Shown piece by piece: positions 7,745-16,104 of a stretch of DNA of 21,625 nucleotides (its first letter is position 1; the number at the start of each line of letters is the position of its first letter). The notes beneath the pieces were generated by a model. That model was given only the letters and a program-made list of their open reading frames with translations. It did no database searches and was not told the DNA's origin. The DNA lies in the NCBI GenBank assembly GCA_035512595.1, contig DATKDU010000477.1, forward strand, positions 1 to 21,625, read 5' to 3'. This DNA is from DATKDU01 sp035512595. GTDB lineage: Bacteria > Planctomycetota > Planctomycetia > Pirellulales > Pirellulaceae. The position numbers and the translations under genes are program-made.

Positions 7745-8461
7745 TCACTTCAGCTCCCCCCCCTCAATCTCATAGATCGACCAGGTGTTGCCGTCCTCCC
7801 CCATGCTCGGCTTGATGCGGAGAGTCCCTTCCACGTAGACCGTCTCATCGGTGTAGGAGACGGTCTTGCCTTCCTTCATGAAAATTTTTGCCAGGTGGTC
7901 GGCCTGGCCGCCGGGGCCGAATTTACATTCCGCGTTGCGCAGCAGGACAAACTCCTTGTTCTTCTTGACGCTCTCGACGCCGCCGTGCATGACCCCCGTC
8001 AATCGCACGCGCTTTCCCTCCAGCTCCTTGGCCCGCCCGCCGTTGGACTCCGACTCCAGCATCCACGGACGATAGACCATGTCGGCCTGCATGCCGAGGA
8101 TCAAGTCGTCGAAGGTGATCTTCTCGACGCCGTCCGCCGTGGCGCCGCGGTCGGCCTTGGGACGTATGGCCGAGCGGCGCGGAGGGCCGTCTTTTTCGGC
8201 CGGTGCTTCGACCGCGGCGGGTCGCTCTGCGGCGGCCGCGAAATGGGATCCGGGCTGAACGTCTGCCGCGGCAGCGGCTGGTCGTGCTTCAACATCGGCC
8301 GTTGCGGGTTCCGCCTCGTGCGCCGCAGGTATGGCCGCGGCATTCGTCACCGGTGGCGACTGCCATACGGCAGGCTGATCGCAGCCGGCCATCGCGGCGG
8401 CAGCCATCAAGATCGACAAAGTGAGCAGCGACCGCAAATCGGGCCGAGGAAGGTAGTTCAT
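7745..8461 (-). CDS. Lipoprotein with C-terminal OB-like domain, function unknown
   Basis: From the ATG at 8461 the protein has 238 residues. MNYLPRPDLRSLLTLSILMAAAAMAGC is a lipoprotein signal with lipobox AMAGC, so the mature protein is membrane-anchored through the cysteine. Residues about 28-125 are a low-complexity Ala/Pro/Glu linker. The C-terminal 110 residues (KITFDDLILGMQADMVYRPWML, GKRVRLTGVMHGGV, FVLLRNAECKFGPGGQADHLAKIFM, VYVEGTLRIKP) form a compact beta-rich domain that resembles the DUF3299/OB-like proteins common in planctomycetes; that link is from memory. An in-frame ATG at 8470 would add three residues; neither start has a strong ribosome site. A run of seven G on the coding strand lies close to the 3' end. 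Confidence 0.82.
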   Translation of the reverse strand: MNYLPRPDLRSLLTLSILMAAAAMAGCDQPAVWQSPPVTNAAAIPAAHEAEPATADVEARPAAAAADVQPGSHFAAAAERPAAVEAPAEKDGPPRRSAIRPKADRGATADGVEKITFDDLILGMQADMVYRPWMLESESNGGRAKELEGKRVRLTGVMHGGVESVKKNKEFVLLRNAECKFGPGGQADHLAKIFMKEGKTVSYTDETVYVEGTLRIKPSMGEDGNTWSIYEIEGGELK

Positions 8462-8598
8462 GTCGCCCATCCCGCACTGAGGGAACATTCCGTTTAGCAA
8501 CGCCTCTATTGTATCGTGCTCGTCACGGCCGAGGAAACGCCGACTGGCCCCGCCCGGCGGCGGAACGTAGGATGGCGCTGTCCGCTGGAGATATCCAC

Positions 8599-9399
8599 AT
8601 GCTCGCATTGCGTCGCATTTTTCTGAGTCTGACCTTGCTCTTGGCCGCTAGCGGCGCGGGGATTGCCGCGGCACAGGAGGAGCCGGAACTGCCGCGGCCA
8701 GCCGTTCGTCAGCCTCCGCCGCCGCTGAAGTTCTACAAGGGGCGGCTGATCGCCCAGACGATGCACTACACGGGTGCGCCGTGGCTGATCCGGGACAACC
8801 GCGAGCAGGAAGAGCGCTGCACCCTGATGCTGACCAATCTGGGGGTCAAGCGGGGCATGACGATCTGCGACATGGGGTGCGGCAACGGCTTTTACACCAA
8901 CAAGCTGGCCAAGATGGTGGGTGACACCGGCCACGTCTACGGCGTCGATATCCAGCCGGAGATGCTCCAGCTTCTCAACGAACGGGCTGACAAGGATGGC
9001 GTCGCCAACATCACGCCGGTCCTGGGGACGTTCACCGACCCGCGGCTCCCCAAGGGAAAATTCGACCTGATCCTGTGCGTCGATGTGTACCACGAGTTCT
9101 CGCATCCCGAGCACATGCTCTCCGCGATGCGCAGCGCCCTGGCCAAAGACGGCCTGATCGTGCTCGTCGAGTTTCGCACCGAAGATCCCAACGTGCCGAT
9201 CAAGCCGGAGCACAAGATGAGCAAGAAGCAGATTCTGGCTGAGTTGCCTCCCAACGGCTTCAAGCTAGTCAAGGAATTCGACAAGCTCCCCTGGCAGCAC
9301 ATGATGTTCTTCGGCCGCGACGAAGCGTTTGTCGAGACGCGGAAGGTCCTCGATCAGCCCGACGTCGAAATTCCCGAGGAAGCGCCCGCCAACCGCTGA
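8599..9399 (+). CDS. Exported class I SAM-dependent methyltransferase
   Basis: The product has 266 residues from the ATG at 8599 (GGAG 8 bases upstream); the longer upstream frame has no ribosome site. The N-terminus MLALRRIFLSLTLLLAASGAGIAAAQ is a Sec-type signal or anchor with a likely cleavage after AAA. The methyltransferase core follows: motif I ICDMGCGNGFYTNKLA at about 89-105, the SAM-ribose acidic strand YGVDIQPEM near 114-122, FDLILCVDVYHEFSHPEHML around motif IV, and a late strand DGLIVLVEFR. The fold is complete, so activity is likely, but the exported location is odd because SAM is made in the cytoplasm. Planctomycete membranes are complex and the signal may act as an anchor facing inward. 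The substrate is unknown. Confidence 0.88.
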   Translation: MLALRRIFLSLTLLLAASGAGIAAAQEEPELPRPAVRQPPPPLKFYKGRLIAQTMHYTGAPWLIRDNREQEERCTLMLTNLGVKRGMTICDMGCGNGFYTNKLAKMVGDTGHVYGVDIQPEMLQLLNERADKDGVANITPVLGTFTDPRLPKGKFDLILCVDVYHEFSHPEHMLSAMRSALAKDGLIVLVEFRTEDPNVPIKPEHKMSKKQILAELPPNGFKLVKEFDKLPWQHMMFFGRDEAFVETRKVLDQPDVEIPEEAPANR

Positions 9400-9581
9400 C
9401 CCGCACCAGCCCTACAACCGGCCGCATTTCCCTTGCCGGCACGCACTCCGCCACCGGCACGATTGCCAAGACCGGTCTGAATTTGCCCAGCTTCACATTG
9501 GCGGCTGTGCCAGGACGATGAAGTTGGGAATAACGAGATGCTGCGCGACATCGATTCCCCGCACCCTGCAACACTGGCCTG

Positions 9582-10763
9582 ATGAAAGTTGCCGTCCTCA
9601 AGGAGACGATCCCCGGCGAGCGGCGCGTGGCGCTCGTCCCTGCGCACGTCGCCCCTCTGGTCAAGGCAGGGCTCGACGTGGTCGTCGAATCGGGAGCGGG
9701 GAATGCCGCCGGGTTTGCCGACGCGGCCTACAGCGAGCACGGCGCGAAGATTGCCGCGTCGCCGGGCGAAGCCTGCGAAGCCGACATCGTGCTCCACGTG
9801 CGGGTCGTCAACGGCGGCGAGCCGTCGGTCGATGACGTGGAGCACTATCGCCGCGGCCAGGTCGTGATCGGCCTGTGCGATCCCTTGAATCGGCCGCAAT
9901 CGATTCGGCACCTGGCTGAGACCGGCATCACGCTCTTTGCGCTGGAGCTGATGCCGCGGACGACGCGGGCCCAGAGCATGGACGTCCTCAGCTCGATGTC
10001 CACGATCGCCGGCTACCGGGCCGTGCTCTTGGCGGCGGTCGAATTGCCGCGGCTGTTTCCGATGATGATGACCGCCGGCGGGACGCTGACCGCGTCCAAG
10101 GTCTTTGTGCTCGGCGCAGGTGTGGCGGGCTTGCAGGCGATGGCGACCGCCAAGCGACTGGGGGCCATCGTCCGCGGGTACGACGTCCGCCCCGATTGCA
10201 AGGAGCAGGTCGAGAGCGTCGGCGGGAAGTTCGTCGAGCTGTCCTTGGAGGCCAAGGACACCCAGGATGCGGCCGGTTATGCCAAGGCTCAGGATGAAGA
10301 AACCCTCCGCCGCCAGCGGGAACTGCTGGGCAAGATCGTCGCCGAGAGCGACGTGGTGATCACGACGGCAGTCATCCCCGGCAAGGCAGCGCCACAGCTC
10401 ATCACGTCGGAAGCGGTCGCCGCCATGCAGCCCGGCTCGGTGATTGTGGACCTCGCTGCCGAGCGCGGCGGCAATTGCCCCCTTACCAGGGCCGACCAGC
10501 GCGTCGTCGAGCACGGCGTTGTGATCCTCGGTCCGACCAACCTCCCGGCGGAAGTGCCGCGGCACGCCAGCCAGCTCTTCAGCGGCAATGTGACGGCCTT
10601 TCTGCAAAACCTCGTGAAGAAGGGGCAGGTCGTGCTCAACCAGGAAGACCAGATCATCCGCGAGACGCTGGCGGCGCACGAAGGCCGCGTGGTCCATCCG
10701 CGGCTGACGCCGCTCGTTTCGCCGCCGGCAAGCGATACGATCCCCTTGGAAGGCAGTGCCTGA
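9582..10763 (+). CDS. pntAA: NAD(P) transhydrogenase subunit alpha, part 1 (NAD-binding domain I)
   Basis: This 393-residue protein is the soluble dI component of proton-translocating transhydrogenase, which transfers hydride between NADH and NADP+ at the cytoplasmic membrane. It matches over its full length: MKVAVLKETIPGERRVALVP at the start, the mobile-loop RAQSMDVLSSMSTIAGY at about 129-145, the Rossmann motif VFVLGAGVAGLQAMATAKRLGA (about 174-195) with YDVRP after it, and SGNVTAFL near the end. It lacks the membrane helices fused to it in E. coli PntA; those are on the next gene, as in many bacteria with a three-gene arrangement. The pre-ATG sequence has no clear Shine-Dalgarno. Upstream gap 9400-9581 holds no recognisable feature. 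Confidence 0.96.
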   Translation: MKVAVLKETIPGERRVALVPAHVAPLVKAGLDVVVESGAGNAAGFADAAYSEHGAKIAASPGEACEADIVLHVRVVNGGEPSVDDVEHYRRGQVVIGLCDPLNRPQSIRHLAETGITLFALELMPRTTRAQSMDVLSSMSTIAGYRAVLLAAVELPRLFPMMMTAGGTLTASKVFVLGAGVAGLQAMATAKRLGAIVRGYDVRPDCKEQVESVGGKFVELSLEAKDTQDAAGYAKAQDEETLRRQRELLGKIVAESDVVITTAVIPGKAAPQLITSEAVAAMQPGSVIVDLAAERGGNCPLTRADQRVVEHGVVILGPTNLPAEVPRHASQLFSGNVTAFLQNLVKKGQVVLNQEDQIIRETLAAHEGRVVHPRLTPLVSPPASDTIPLEGSA

Positions 10764-10781
10764 GCCACTGGAGTTGCGACG

Positions 10782-11357
10782 ATGAAAGGCCGCTGGATTT
10801 CACTGCTGGTCGCGATCGGGCTGGCGATTGCCGCCGGGCATGCGGCTGCGCAAACGGGAAAGTCGGCTGGCACCGAGAAGAAGCCCAAAGCGACTGCTCC
10901 CGCCGAAAAGTCTAAGACTGCCGCGGTGCCGACGAAAGACGCCAAGAGCAGCCCGCCCCGAAGTCCCTCGGAAGAATTGCCGCCACCGTCCACGGCCGCT
11001 GCGATGCCCGAAGAACCGACGATCGCGCCGGCTGCCCCGACTCCCGAGCAGCAACTTCAAGCGGCCGAGCGAAACTACCAGCGGCTGCTCCTGGTCAGCG
11101 GCATCAGCATCTTTGTCCTGGCAGTTTTCGTGGGCTTCGAGGTGATCAGCAAAGTCCCGGCGACGCTTCACACCCCGCTGATGTCCGGCAGTAATGCGAT
11201 CAGCGGCATTACCGTAGTCGGTGCGATCATCGCGGCGGCCGCGGGTTGGGGATTCTCGTCGTTCCTCGGTTTCTTCGCGGTAATCCTGGCGATGGTCAAT
11301 GTGGTCGGCGGGTTTTTGGTCACTCACCGGATGCTTCTCATGTTCAAAAGAAAGTGA
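10782..11357 (+). CDS. pntAB: NAD(P) transhydrogenase subunit alpha, part 2, with unusual N-terminal extension
   Basis: The 191-residue product ends in the expected three membrane helices (about 102-122, 140-156 and 160-180), with the family segment FEVISKVPATLHTPLMSGSNAISGI between the first two. Canonical PntAB is about 100 residues, so the first 95 residues are extra: a hydrophobic signal-like helix (MKGRWISLLVAIGLAIAAGHAAAQ) and a Lys/Pro/Ala-rich linker. The ATG at 10782 has GGAG 8 bases upstream and follows pntAA by 18 bp, so this start is well supported. The first helix might stand in for the additional helix present in fused PntA, or be cleaved. pntB follows in the same direction after a 61-bp gap that holds an inverted repeat. 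Confidence 0.93.
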   Translation: MKGRWISLLVAIGLAIAAGHAAAQTGKSAGTEKKPKATAPAEKSKTAAVPTKDAKSSPPRSPSEELPPPSTAAAMPEEPTIAPAAPTPEQQLQAAERNYQRLLLVSGISIFVLAVFVGFEVISKVPATLHTPLMSGSNAISGITVVGAIIAAAAGWGFSSFLGFFAVILAMVNVVGGFLVTHRMLLMFKRK

Positions 11358-11358
11358 G

Positions 11359-11410
11359 TGGTTAGTGGTGAGTAGTGGATCACAACTACCGCTCACGACT
11401 CACCACTCAC
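11359..11410. repeat. GTGAGT-rich inverted repeat in the pntAB-pntB gap
   Basis: A perfect 10-bp inverted repeat, AGTGGTGAGT at 11364-11373 and ACTCACCACT at 11398-11407, is embedded in a run of related words (GAGTGG, GTTAGTGG, AGTAGTGG on the left; GCTCACGACT on the right). The loop is 24 bases. It fills nearly all the space between the pntAB stop and the pntB start at 11419. It could be a mobile palindromic repeat or a spacer hairpin affecting pntB expression. There is no T-run after it, so it is not a classical terminator. Confidence 0.6.
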
Positions 11411-11418
11411 CAACAACC

Positions 11419-12822
11419 ATGCTCGTCCAACTCCTCTATCTCGTGGCCGCATCGCTTTTCATCCTGGGGTTGAAGAGGATGTCGCACCCGCGCACCGCCG
11501 TGCTGGGCAACCTGCTGGGGGCCTTCGGCATGGGGCTGGCAATTCTGCTGGCGATCATCGAGGCGTACCGGTTGTCGGCCGGGGAAGGGGTCAACCACGC
11601 TTTCGTCTTTGCCGGCCTGGTCATCGGCGCTGCGATCGGCGCGTTCATCGCCTACACGGTGAAGATGACCGGAATGCCACAGATGGTGGCCCTGCTCAAC
11701 GGCCTGGGGGGACTGGCGTCGGTGCTGATTGCCGCGGCGGAATTAATCCACCATGGGCCACGGCAAATCGACGTGCTGGTGGCCACGGCGGCCTGCGGCC
11801 TGATCGGCGCGGTCACCTTCTGTGGGAGCTTGATGGCCTATGGGAAGCTCGAAGAGTTCGACTTTCTCAAGAAGCCGTGGCAATACCCGCATCAGCAGTT
11901 GGTCAACATCATCCTGGCGTTCGCGACGCTCCTGTTGTCGCTGATCATGGTCGCGCTGGGAGCCAATGGCTACTGGTTCTGGGCCGTCATCGTCTTCTTC
12001 TGGATGGTCACCGTCGCCTCCGCGCTGGGCATCCTCCTGGTCAATCCGATCGGCGGGGCCGACATGCCGGTCGTCATCTCGCTGCTCAACTCGTATTCCG
12101 GCCTGGCCGGGGCAGCGACCGGGTTTGTGATCCACAATAGCGTCCTGATCATCAGCGGCTCGCTGGTGGGCGCCTCCGGCATCATCCTCACGCAGATCAT
12201 GTGCAAGGCGATGAACCGGTCGATCGTCAACGTGCTGTTCGGCATTGGCGCCGGCGCATCGACCGGCCCGGCGGCCAGCGAGGTGTATGCCAAGGTCCGC
12301 AGCACGACGGCCGACGACGTGGCCCTGCTGCTCGACGGCGCACAGAGGGTGGTGATCGTCCCCGGCTACGGCATGGCGGTCGCTCAGGCCCAGCACGCCG
12401 TGCGCGAGCTGGCCAAGCTCCTGGAAGATCGCGGCACCAACGTGGAGTTTGCCATCCATCCGGTCGCCGGGCGAATGCCAGGGCACATGAACGTGCTCCT
12501 GGCCGAAGCCGACATCTCCTACGACAAGCTCCAGGAGATGGACGCCATCAACCCCACGCTCGACACGGTGGATGTGGCGATCGTCATCGGCGCTAACGAC
12601 GTCGTCAATCCGGTCGCCCGCACCGATCCGCAGAGCCCGATTGCCGGCATGCCGATCATCGACGTGGACAAATGCCGCACCGTCGTCGTCATCAAGCGGT
12701 CGCTAAGCCCCGGATTCGCGGGAATTCCCAATCCGCTGTTTGCCGATGACAACACGCTGATGCTGTATGCCGACGCCAAGGACGCGGTGCTGGATATCGC
12801 CAAGGCGTTGAAGGCGGGATAG
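11419..12822 (+). CDS. pntB: NAD(P) transhydrogenase subunit beta
   Basis: The 467-residue protein is the membrane and NADP-binding subunit that completes the transhydrogenase. The N-terminal two fifths hold about nine hydrophobic helices (MLVQLLYLVAASLFILGLKR onward, including SLLNSYSGLAGAATGFVI with conserved polar residues). The C-terminal dIII domain binds NADP(H): VIVPGYGMAVAQAQHAVRELA, IHPVAGRMPGHMNVLLAEA, IGANDVVNPVA and DVDKCRTVVVIKRSLSPGFAGI are all present. The ATG at 11419 matches the family N-terminus; a longer frame overlapping pntAB does not. No Shine-Dalgarno is visible because the repeat directly precedes it, so translation may depend on the upstream message. Confidence 0.97.
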   Translation: MLVQLLYLVAASLFILGLKRMSHPRTAVLGNLLGAFGMGLAILLAIIEAYRLSAGEGVNHAFVFAGLVIGAAIGAFIAYTVKMTGMPQMVALLNGLGGLASVLIAAAELIHHGPRQIDVLVATAACGLIGAVTFCGSLMAYGKLEEFDFLKKPWQYPHQQLVNIILAFATLLLSLIMVALGANGYWFWAVIVFFWMVTVASALGILLVNPIGGADMPVVISLLNSYSGLAGAATGFVIHNSVLIISGSLVGASGIILTQIMCKAMNRSIVNVLFGIGAGASTGPAASEVYAKVRSTTADDVALLLDGAQRVVIVPGYGMAVAQAQHAVRELAKLLEDRGTNVEFAIHPVAGRMPGHMNVLLAEADISYDKLQEMDAINPTLDTVDVAIVIGANDVVNPVARTDPQSPIAGMPIIDVDKCRTVVVIKRSLSPGFAGIPNPLFADDNTLMLYADAKDAVLDIAKALKAG

Positions 12823-12856
12823 GACGTGTGCCTGGGCGAATCGTGGCGGCCCGCTT

Positions 12857-13969
12857 CTAGCGCCGGACGACCCTTCCAGACGGCGGCTGTTTGCCAAATT
12901 CGACGACCATCCAATCCGCGATGGTTTCGACGTCAAACGGCGAAGACTTGTAGGCGTTGGTTGCCGCGGTTTTAATCAGCTCGGCACCGAGAAAGGCGAC
13001 CGGCGCCGCTTGTGAGAAGGAGACCAATCCCGACATATCGAGCGGGCCGCCCCCTAATCGCGACAAGATGGCTGGAATCTGCGGCCTTAACACCGACCGA
13101 TGGATCCAGACCTGGACAGGGCTGGTGAGGTAGTCGGCCGCCGGCAGGATGATCGGCCGATCCGCCCCCGGGCCCAGGGAGGCGGCGATCTGCACGTAGT
13201 GTTCGGTGGAGCAGCAGGCGTATTGCGGAGAGCTGTTGCCCGGGAGGAGCGCCAGCAGAATTCCCCGGACTTCCTTCCTTCGGTTCAGCCGGGCCAGTCC
13301 CTCGTTGACTTGCTCGTCGAGAACTGCGGCGATCCGCCGCGCGGCCTTCCCTTGCACGATCGCCAGCGTTTGCGGCCGTTTTTCCTGCACCTCCCGTGAT
13401 GCGCGGCGGCGAACCAACCGCCCCAGCAGTCCGCCGCGAGTCGACCCGATGCTCTCCGTCACGAGTTGGGTGTTCAGCTCAATCGTTGCCGGCAGGGCGT
13501 AAAATCCCTTTTGCGGTGAGAAGTGGACTTGCTTGACGGCTCGAAACTGTGTCGTGCTGCGGCTGTGGATGATTGCCGGTCCGTTGCGTCCGGTCGTGCG
13601 GGAAACGGTCGTGCCCTCCATGACAACCTCCAACGCGGCCTGCGACGAGTGCGGGATCAGATTGACCCGCGGCTGGGCGAGCGTGCGAGCCTGACCTGCC
13701 ACGGGCGTTCCCAGGATCACCTCCTGCACGGGCGACTGCTCGTCGATGTCGCGATGAACGAGCGACGTGAACAGGTCTTCGGAAAAGCGCACGACCACCT
13801 TGTGTGCTGCGGGCTCCGTCGCAGAGAGCGGTTCCGCGCGCAGATTCTCGAAGAGGTCGGTGATCGGTCGGCTGGTGTCCTGGCGCGGCGCCACTTCCGG
13901 TAAACCATCTTCCGCTATGGCGATAGGGGCCGCGCACGATGCGATAACAAGAACTAGTAGGACTCGCAT
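12857..13969 (-). CDS. Secreted protein of unknown function
   Basis: The product has 370 residues from the ATG at 13969 (GGAG 10 bases upstream). MRVLLVLVIASCAAPIAIAEDG is a Sec signal with likely cleavage before EDG. The mature part has alternating beta and helix segments (KVVVRFSEDLFTSLVHRDID, RVNLIPHSSQAALEVVMEGTT, FYALPATIELNTQLVTESIGS), a basic stretch GRLVRRRASREVQEKRPQT, and the C-terminal segment PVQVWIHRSVLRPQIPAIL. I do not recognise a catalytic motif; similar secreted proteins without assigned function are frequent in planctomycetes. It converges on pntB with 34 bp between stops and no hairpin-plus-T-run terminator. Two cysteines next to each other (YACCSTEHY) are the only notable local feature. 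Confidence 0.82.
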   Translation of the reverse strand: MRVLLVLVIASCAAPIAIAEDGLPEVAPRQDTSRPITDLFENLRAEPLSATEPAAHKVVVRFSEDLFTSLVHRDIDEQSPVQEVILGTPVAGQARTLAQPRVNLIPHSSQAALEVVMEGTTVSRTTGRNGPAIIHSRSTTQFRAVKQVHFSPQKGFYALPATIELNTQLVTESIGSTRGGLLGRLVRRRASREVQEKRPQTLAIVQGKAARRIAAVLDEQVNEGLARLNRRKEVRGILLALLPGNSSPQYACCSTEHYVQIAASLGPGADRPIILPAADYLTSPVQVWIHRSVLRPQIPAILSRLGGGPLDMSGLVSFSQAAPVAFLGAELIKTAATNAYKSSPFDVETIADWMVVEFGKQPPSGRVVRR

Positions 13970-14099
13970 GGCCACTTCACTCCCCGGACCGCAACGCGGT
14001 TGCGCCATTCATCAATTCAAATTCGACAGCTTGTGCAAGAGAGCAAATGACGTGCCCTGCGTCGTGCGTCCCACTCAATTTAGCGAAGGAACGAAGCCA

Positions 14100-15557
14100 T
14101 TACGCACTCTCAGCCAGTTCGGCGGTTGGATCGGCAGCCACTCCCTTGAGAAGCTGAGCATCGACCTCGTTGGCCACGATCACGCCGTAATTGATCGCCC
14201 CCAGCCACCCCGACATGATGATGCCCACGCTGCCGGCGTGATACAGACCCTGCACCTGCTGCGGCAGTGCGCGGCTGACCGCCAGCCCTTCGAACTTGGT
14301 GCCGAAGCTCGCCCCGGCGACGTGCTGCGTGTAGTGCTGAAAGGTCTTGGGCGTCGCGGCTTCGACGTGATCGAGCCGCTGGCGAATGTTGGGCAGGTAC
14401 TGATCGAGATGATCGAGCGTCTTTTCGATCAGGTCGCGTTTGCTCGCTTCGTATTCTTCCTCCGGCAGCTTCGCCCAGTCGTCGTAGTGGGCGTTGGTGC
14501 TGCTGACGATTAGGCACCGCGGCCGGCCTTGCGGGCGGGTGCGTGGATAATAAACCGAGTACGTCCGGCTTGTGACGTCCCGGGACAAGAGCCGCTCTGT
14601 GCAAAACTCCGTGGACGTGGAGGTGAAGAACAAATCGCCGAGGCTCTCGTCAAGCATCTCCTCCGGTTTGAGGGCCATGTAGACCTGCGTGCTGGAGTTG
14701 TTCAGCCGCACCGCCTCGGCATCCGCCACAAACTTCGGATCGAGGTTCTCACGGCCGACAAGCCGCAGCACGGTCGCCTTGAGGTTCGAGTTGGAGACGA
14801 CGGCTCGGCACTTGATCGTGCGGCCGTTAACCACGACGCCGCGGACTTTGCCCCGCTCGACGACGATCCGCGTCACGTCGCACTTGATCCGCACATCCAC
14901 GTGGTTGGCCGCCAGTTCCTCTTGCATCAGCCCGATCAATCGGTCGGTCCCTCCCTCGAAGGTAAAGACCCCCTTGGACATGAAGTTCGAGAAGACGATG
15001 CCGTAGGTGATCGCCGGGTCTTCCAGCGTCGAGCCGTTGGCGTAGACGATTGGCTCCATGAGGAGCCGCACGACGTCCTGCCGACCTGGAAAAAACTCCT
15101 CAAAGAGCTGCCCGGTCGTCTTCGACTGGTCGTCGTAGAAGTTCATTCCGCGAGCCGCGTCGAAGAAACGATTCACCGTTTCCGGGGCAATGCCGAACTT
15201 CGTCGTCAGCAGCTTCGTGAAATCCTGCCGGTCGTAGCTCGTGGTCAGCGAGAACATCGGGTTGTCGAACCGAATGTGCTTGAGCTGCACGATGGAAGCC
15301 GCAATCTGTTCGCTCCAATAGCGGCGGCAGCTCTTGATCATGCCGTAGGGAAAGCCGTGCAGCGAAATGTCGAAGATGTGCCCACCGGGGCGTTTGAACC
15401 AGGTCGCCATGCCGCCGAGCTTGTAATGCTGCTCGAGCAGCAGCACGCGATGCCCGGCCCGGCCCAGAATATTGGCCGCCGTCAGCCCGGCCAGCCCGCT
15501 GCCGATCACGATCACGTCGTATTCGTCGGCAGCGCCATGCAGGAAGTCTTTGGGCAT
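14100..15557 (-). CDS. Phytoene-desaturase-like FAD oxidoreductase
   Basis: This 485-residue flavoprotein has the CrtI/CrtN-family layout. An FAD dinucleotide-binding motif opens it (DVIVIGSGLAGLTAANILGR, about residues 14-33), followed by LLLEQHYKLGGMATWF. A middle substrate part includes FTFEGGTDRLIGLMQEELAA and the CRAVVSNSN strand. The C-terminal FAD motif GLYHAGSVGIIMSGWLGAINYGVIVANEV closes it. Such enzymes desaturate or isomerise carotenoids, or act on related polyprenyl compounds; the length and both FAD segments are complete. No carotenoid genes lie nearby, so the substrate is not set by context. No signal peptide is visible. The ribosome site at 15557 is weak. The 130-bp region 13970-14099 downstream holds nothing recognisable. 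Confidence 0.88.
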   Translation of the reverse strand: MPKDFLHGAADEYDVIVIGSGLAGLTAANILGRAGHRVLLLEQHYKLGGMATWFKRPGGHIFDISLHGFPYGMIKSCRRYWSEQIAASIVQLKHIRFDNPMFSLTTSYDRQDFTKLLTTKFGIAPETVNRFFDAARGMNFYDDQSKTTGQLFEEFFPGRQDVVRLLMEPIVYANGSTLEDPAITYGIVFSNFMSKGVFTFEGGTDRLIGLMQEELAANHVDVRIKCDVTRIVVERGKVRGVVVNGRTIKCRAVVSNSNLKATVLRLVGRENLDPKFVADAEAVRLNNSSTQVYMALKPEEMLDESLGDLFFTSTSTEFCTERLLSRDVTSRTYSVYYPRTRPQGRPRCLIVSSTNAHYDDWAKLPEEEYEASKRDLIEKTLDHLDQYLPNIRQRLDHVEAATPKTFQHYTQHVAGASFGTKFEGLAVSRALPQQVQGLYHAGSVGIIMSGWLGAINYGVIVANEVDAQLLKGVAADPTAELAESA

Positions 15558-15618
15558 ACAGCTTCATTCTGCCCCCCAGAGGGTGGTCGTCAAGGTTGGC
15601 AGCCGCTAAGCTCCATTC

Positions 15619-16104
15619 ATGCCCACCACGTACACCGGCATCGACGGCCCCGTCAGTGGCCGGTTTGGCATTGTCGTCTCACGCTACAACGAGAACATCA
15701 CTGGCAAGCTCCTGGACGGCGCACTGGCGACGCTCAAAGCGGCCGGCATTCCCGACGACCAGACCGACGTCGTGTGGGTGCCCGGCGCGTGGGAAATACC
15801 ACTGATTGCCGAGGAGTTAGCTGCATCCGAGCGATATGTGGCCATCCTGACGCTCGGCGCGGTCATCAAGGGGGAGACGACGCACGATGAGCACATCAAC
15901 CGCCAGGTGAGCACGAGCCTGGGGCAAATTTCGCTCGAATCGGGCGTGCCGATCGCCTTTGGCGTGCTGACGTGCAATACGCTGGAGCAGGCGATTCACC
16001 GCTCCGGCGGCAGCGCCGGCAATAAGGGAATCGAATGCGCGCAGGCAGCACTGGAGATGGTGCGGCTGTTGGAAAAAATCCGCGATGCAGGTGCCGCCCC
16101 GTAG
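15619..16104 (+). CDS. ribH: 6,7-dimethyl-8-ribityllumazine synthase
   Basis: The 161-residue enzyme makes the lumazine precursor of riboflavin from the ribityl-aminouracil and the butanone phosphate. All signature segments are present: FGIVVSRYNENIT (about 16-28), VPGAWEIPLIAEEL, LGAVIKGETTHDEHI with the catalytic His, GVLTCNTLEQAIHRSGG and NKGIECAQAALEM. The size fits the subunit that builds 60-mer or pentameric shells. It is divergent from the phytoene-desaturase-like gene (61 bp between starts), and no other riboflavin gene or FMN riboswitch is in view. The TAG stop at 16102-16104 is part of a palindromic repeat that follows. Confidence 0.97.
   Translation: MPTTYTGIDGPVSGRFGIVVSRYNENITGKLLDGALATLKAAGIPDDQTDVVWVPGAWEIPLIAEELAASERYVAILTLGAVIKGETTHDEHINRQVSTSLGQISLESGVPIAFGVLTCNTLEQAIHRSGGSAGNKGIECAQAALEMVRLLEKIRDAGAAP

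Noticed and set aside
9354..10697. 447-codon minus-strand open frame
   Set aside because: It is the antisense of pntAA, which is unambiguous; the frame is open because of GC-rich codon use.
15558..15618. FMN riboswitch before ribH
   Set aside because: The gap is only 61 bases, too short for an RFN element, and lacks its conserved words.
14529..15890. 453-codon plus-strand open frame
   Set aside because: It is antisense to the phytoene-desaturase-like gene and also overlaps ribH in another frame.
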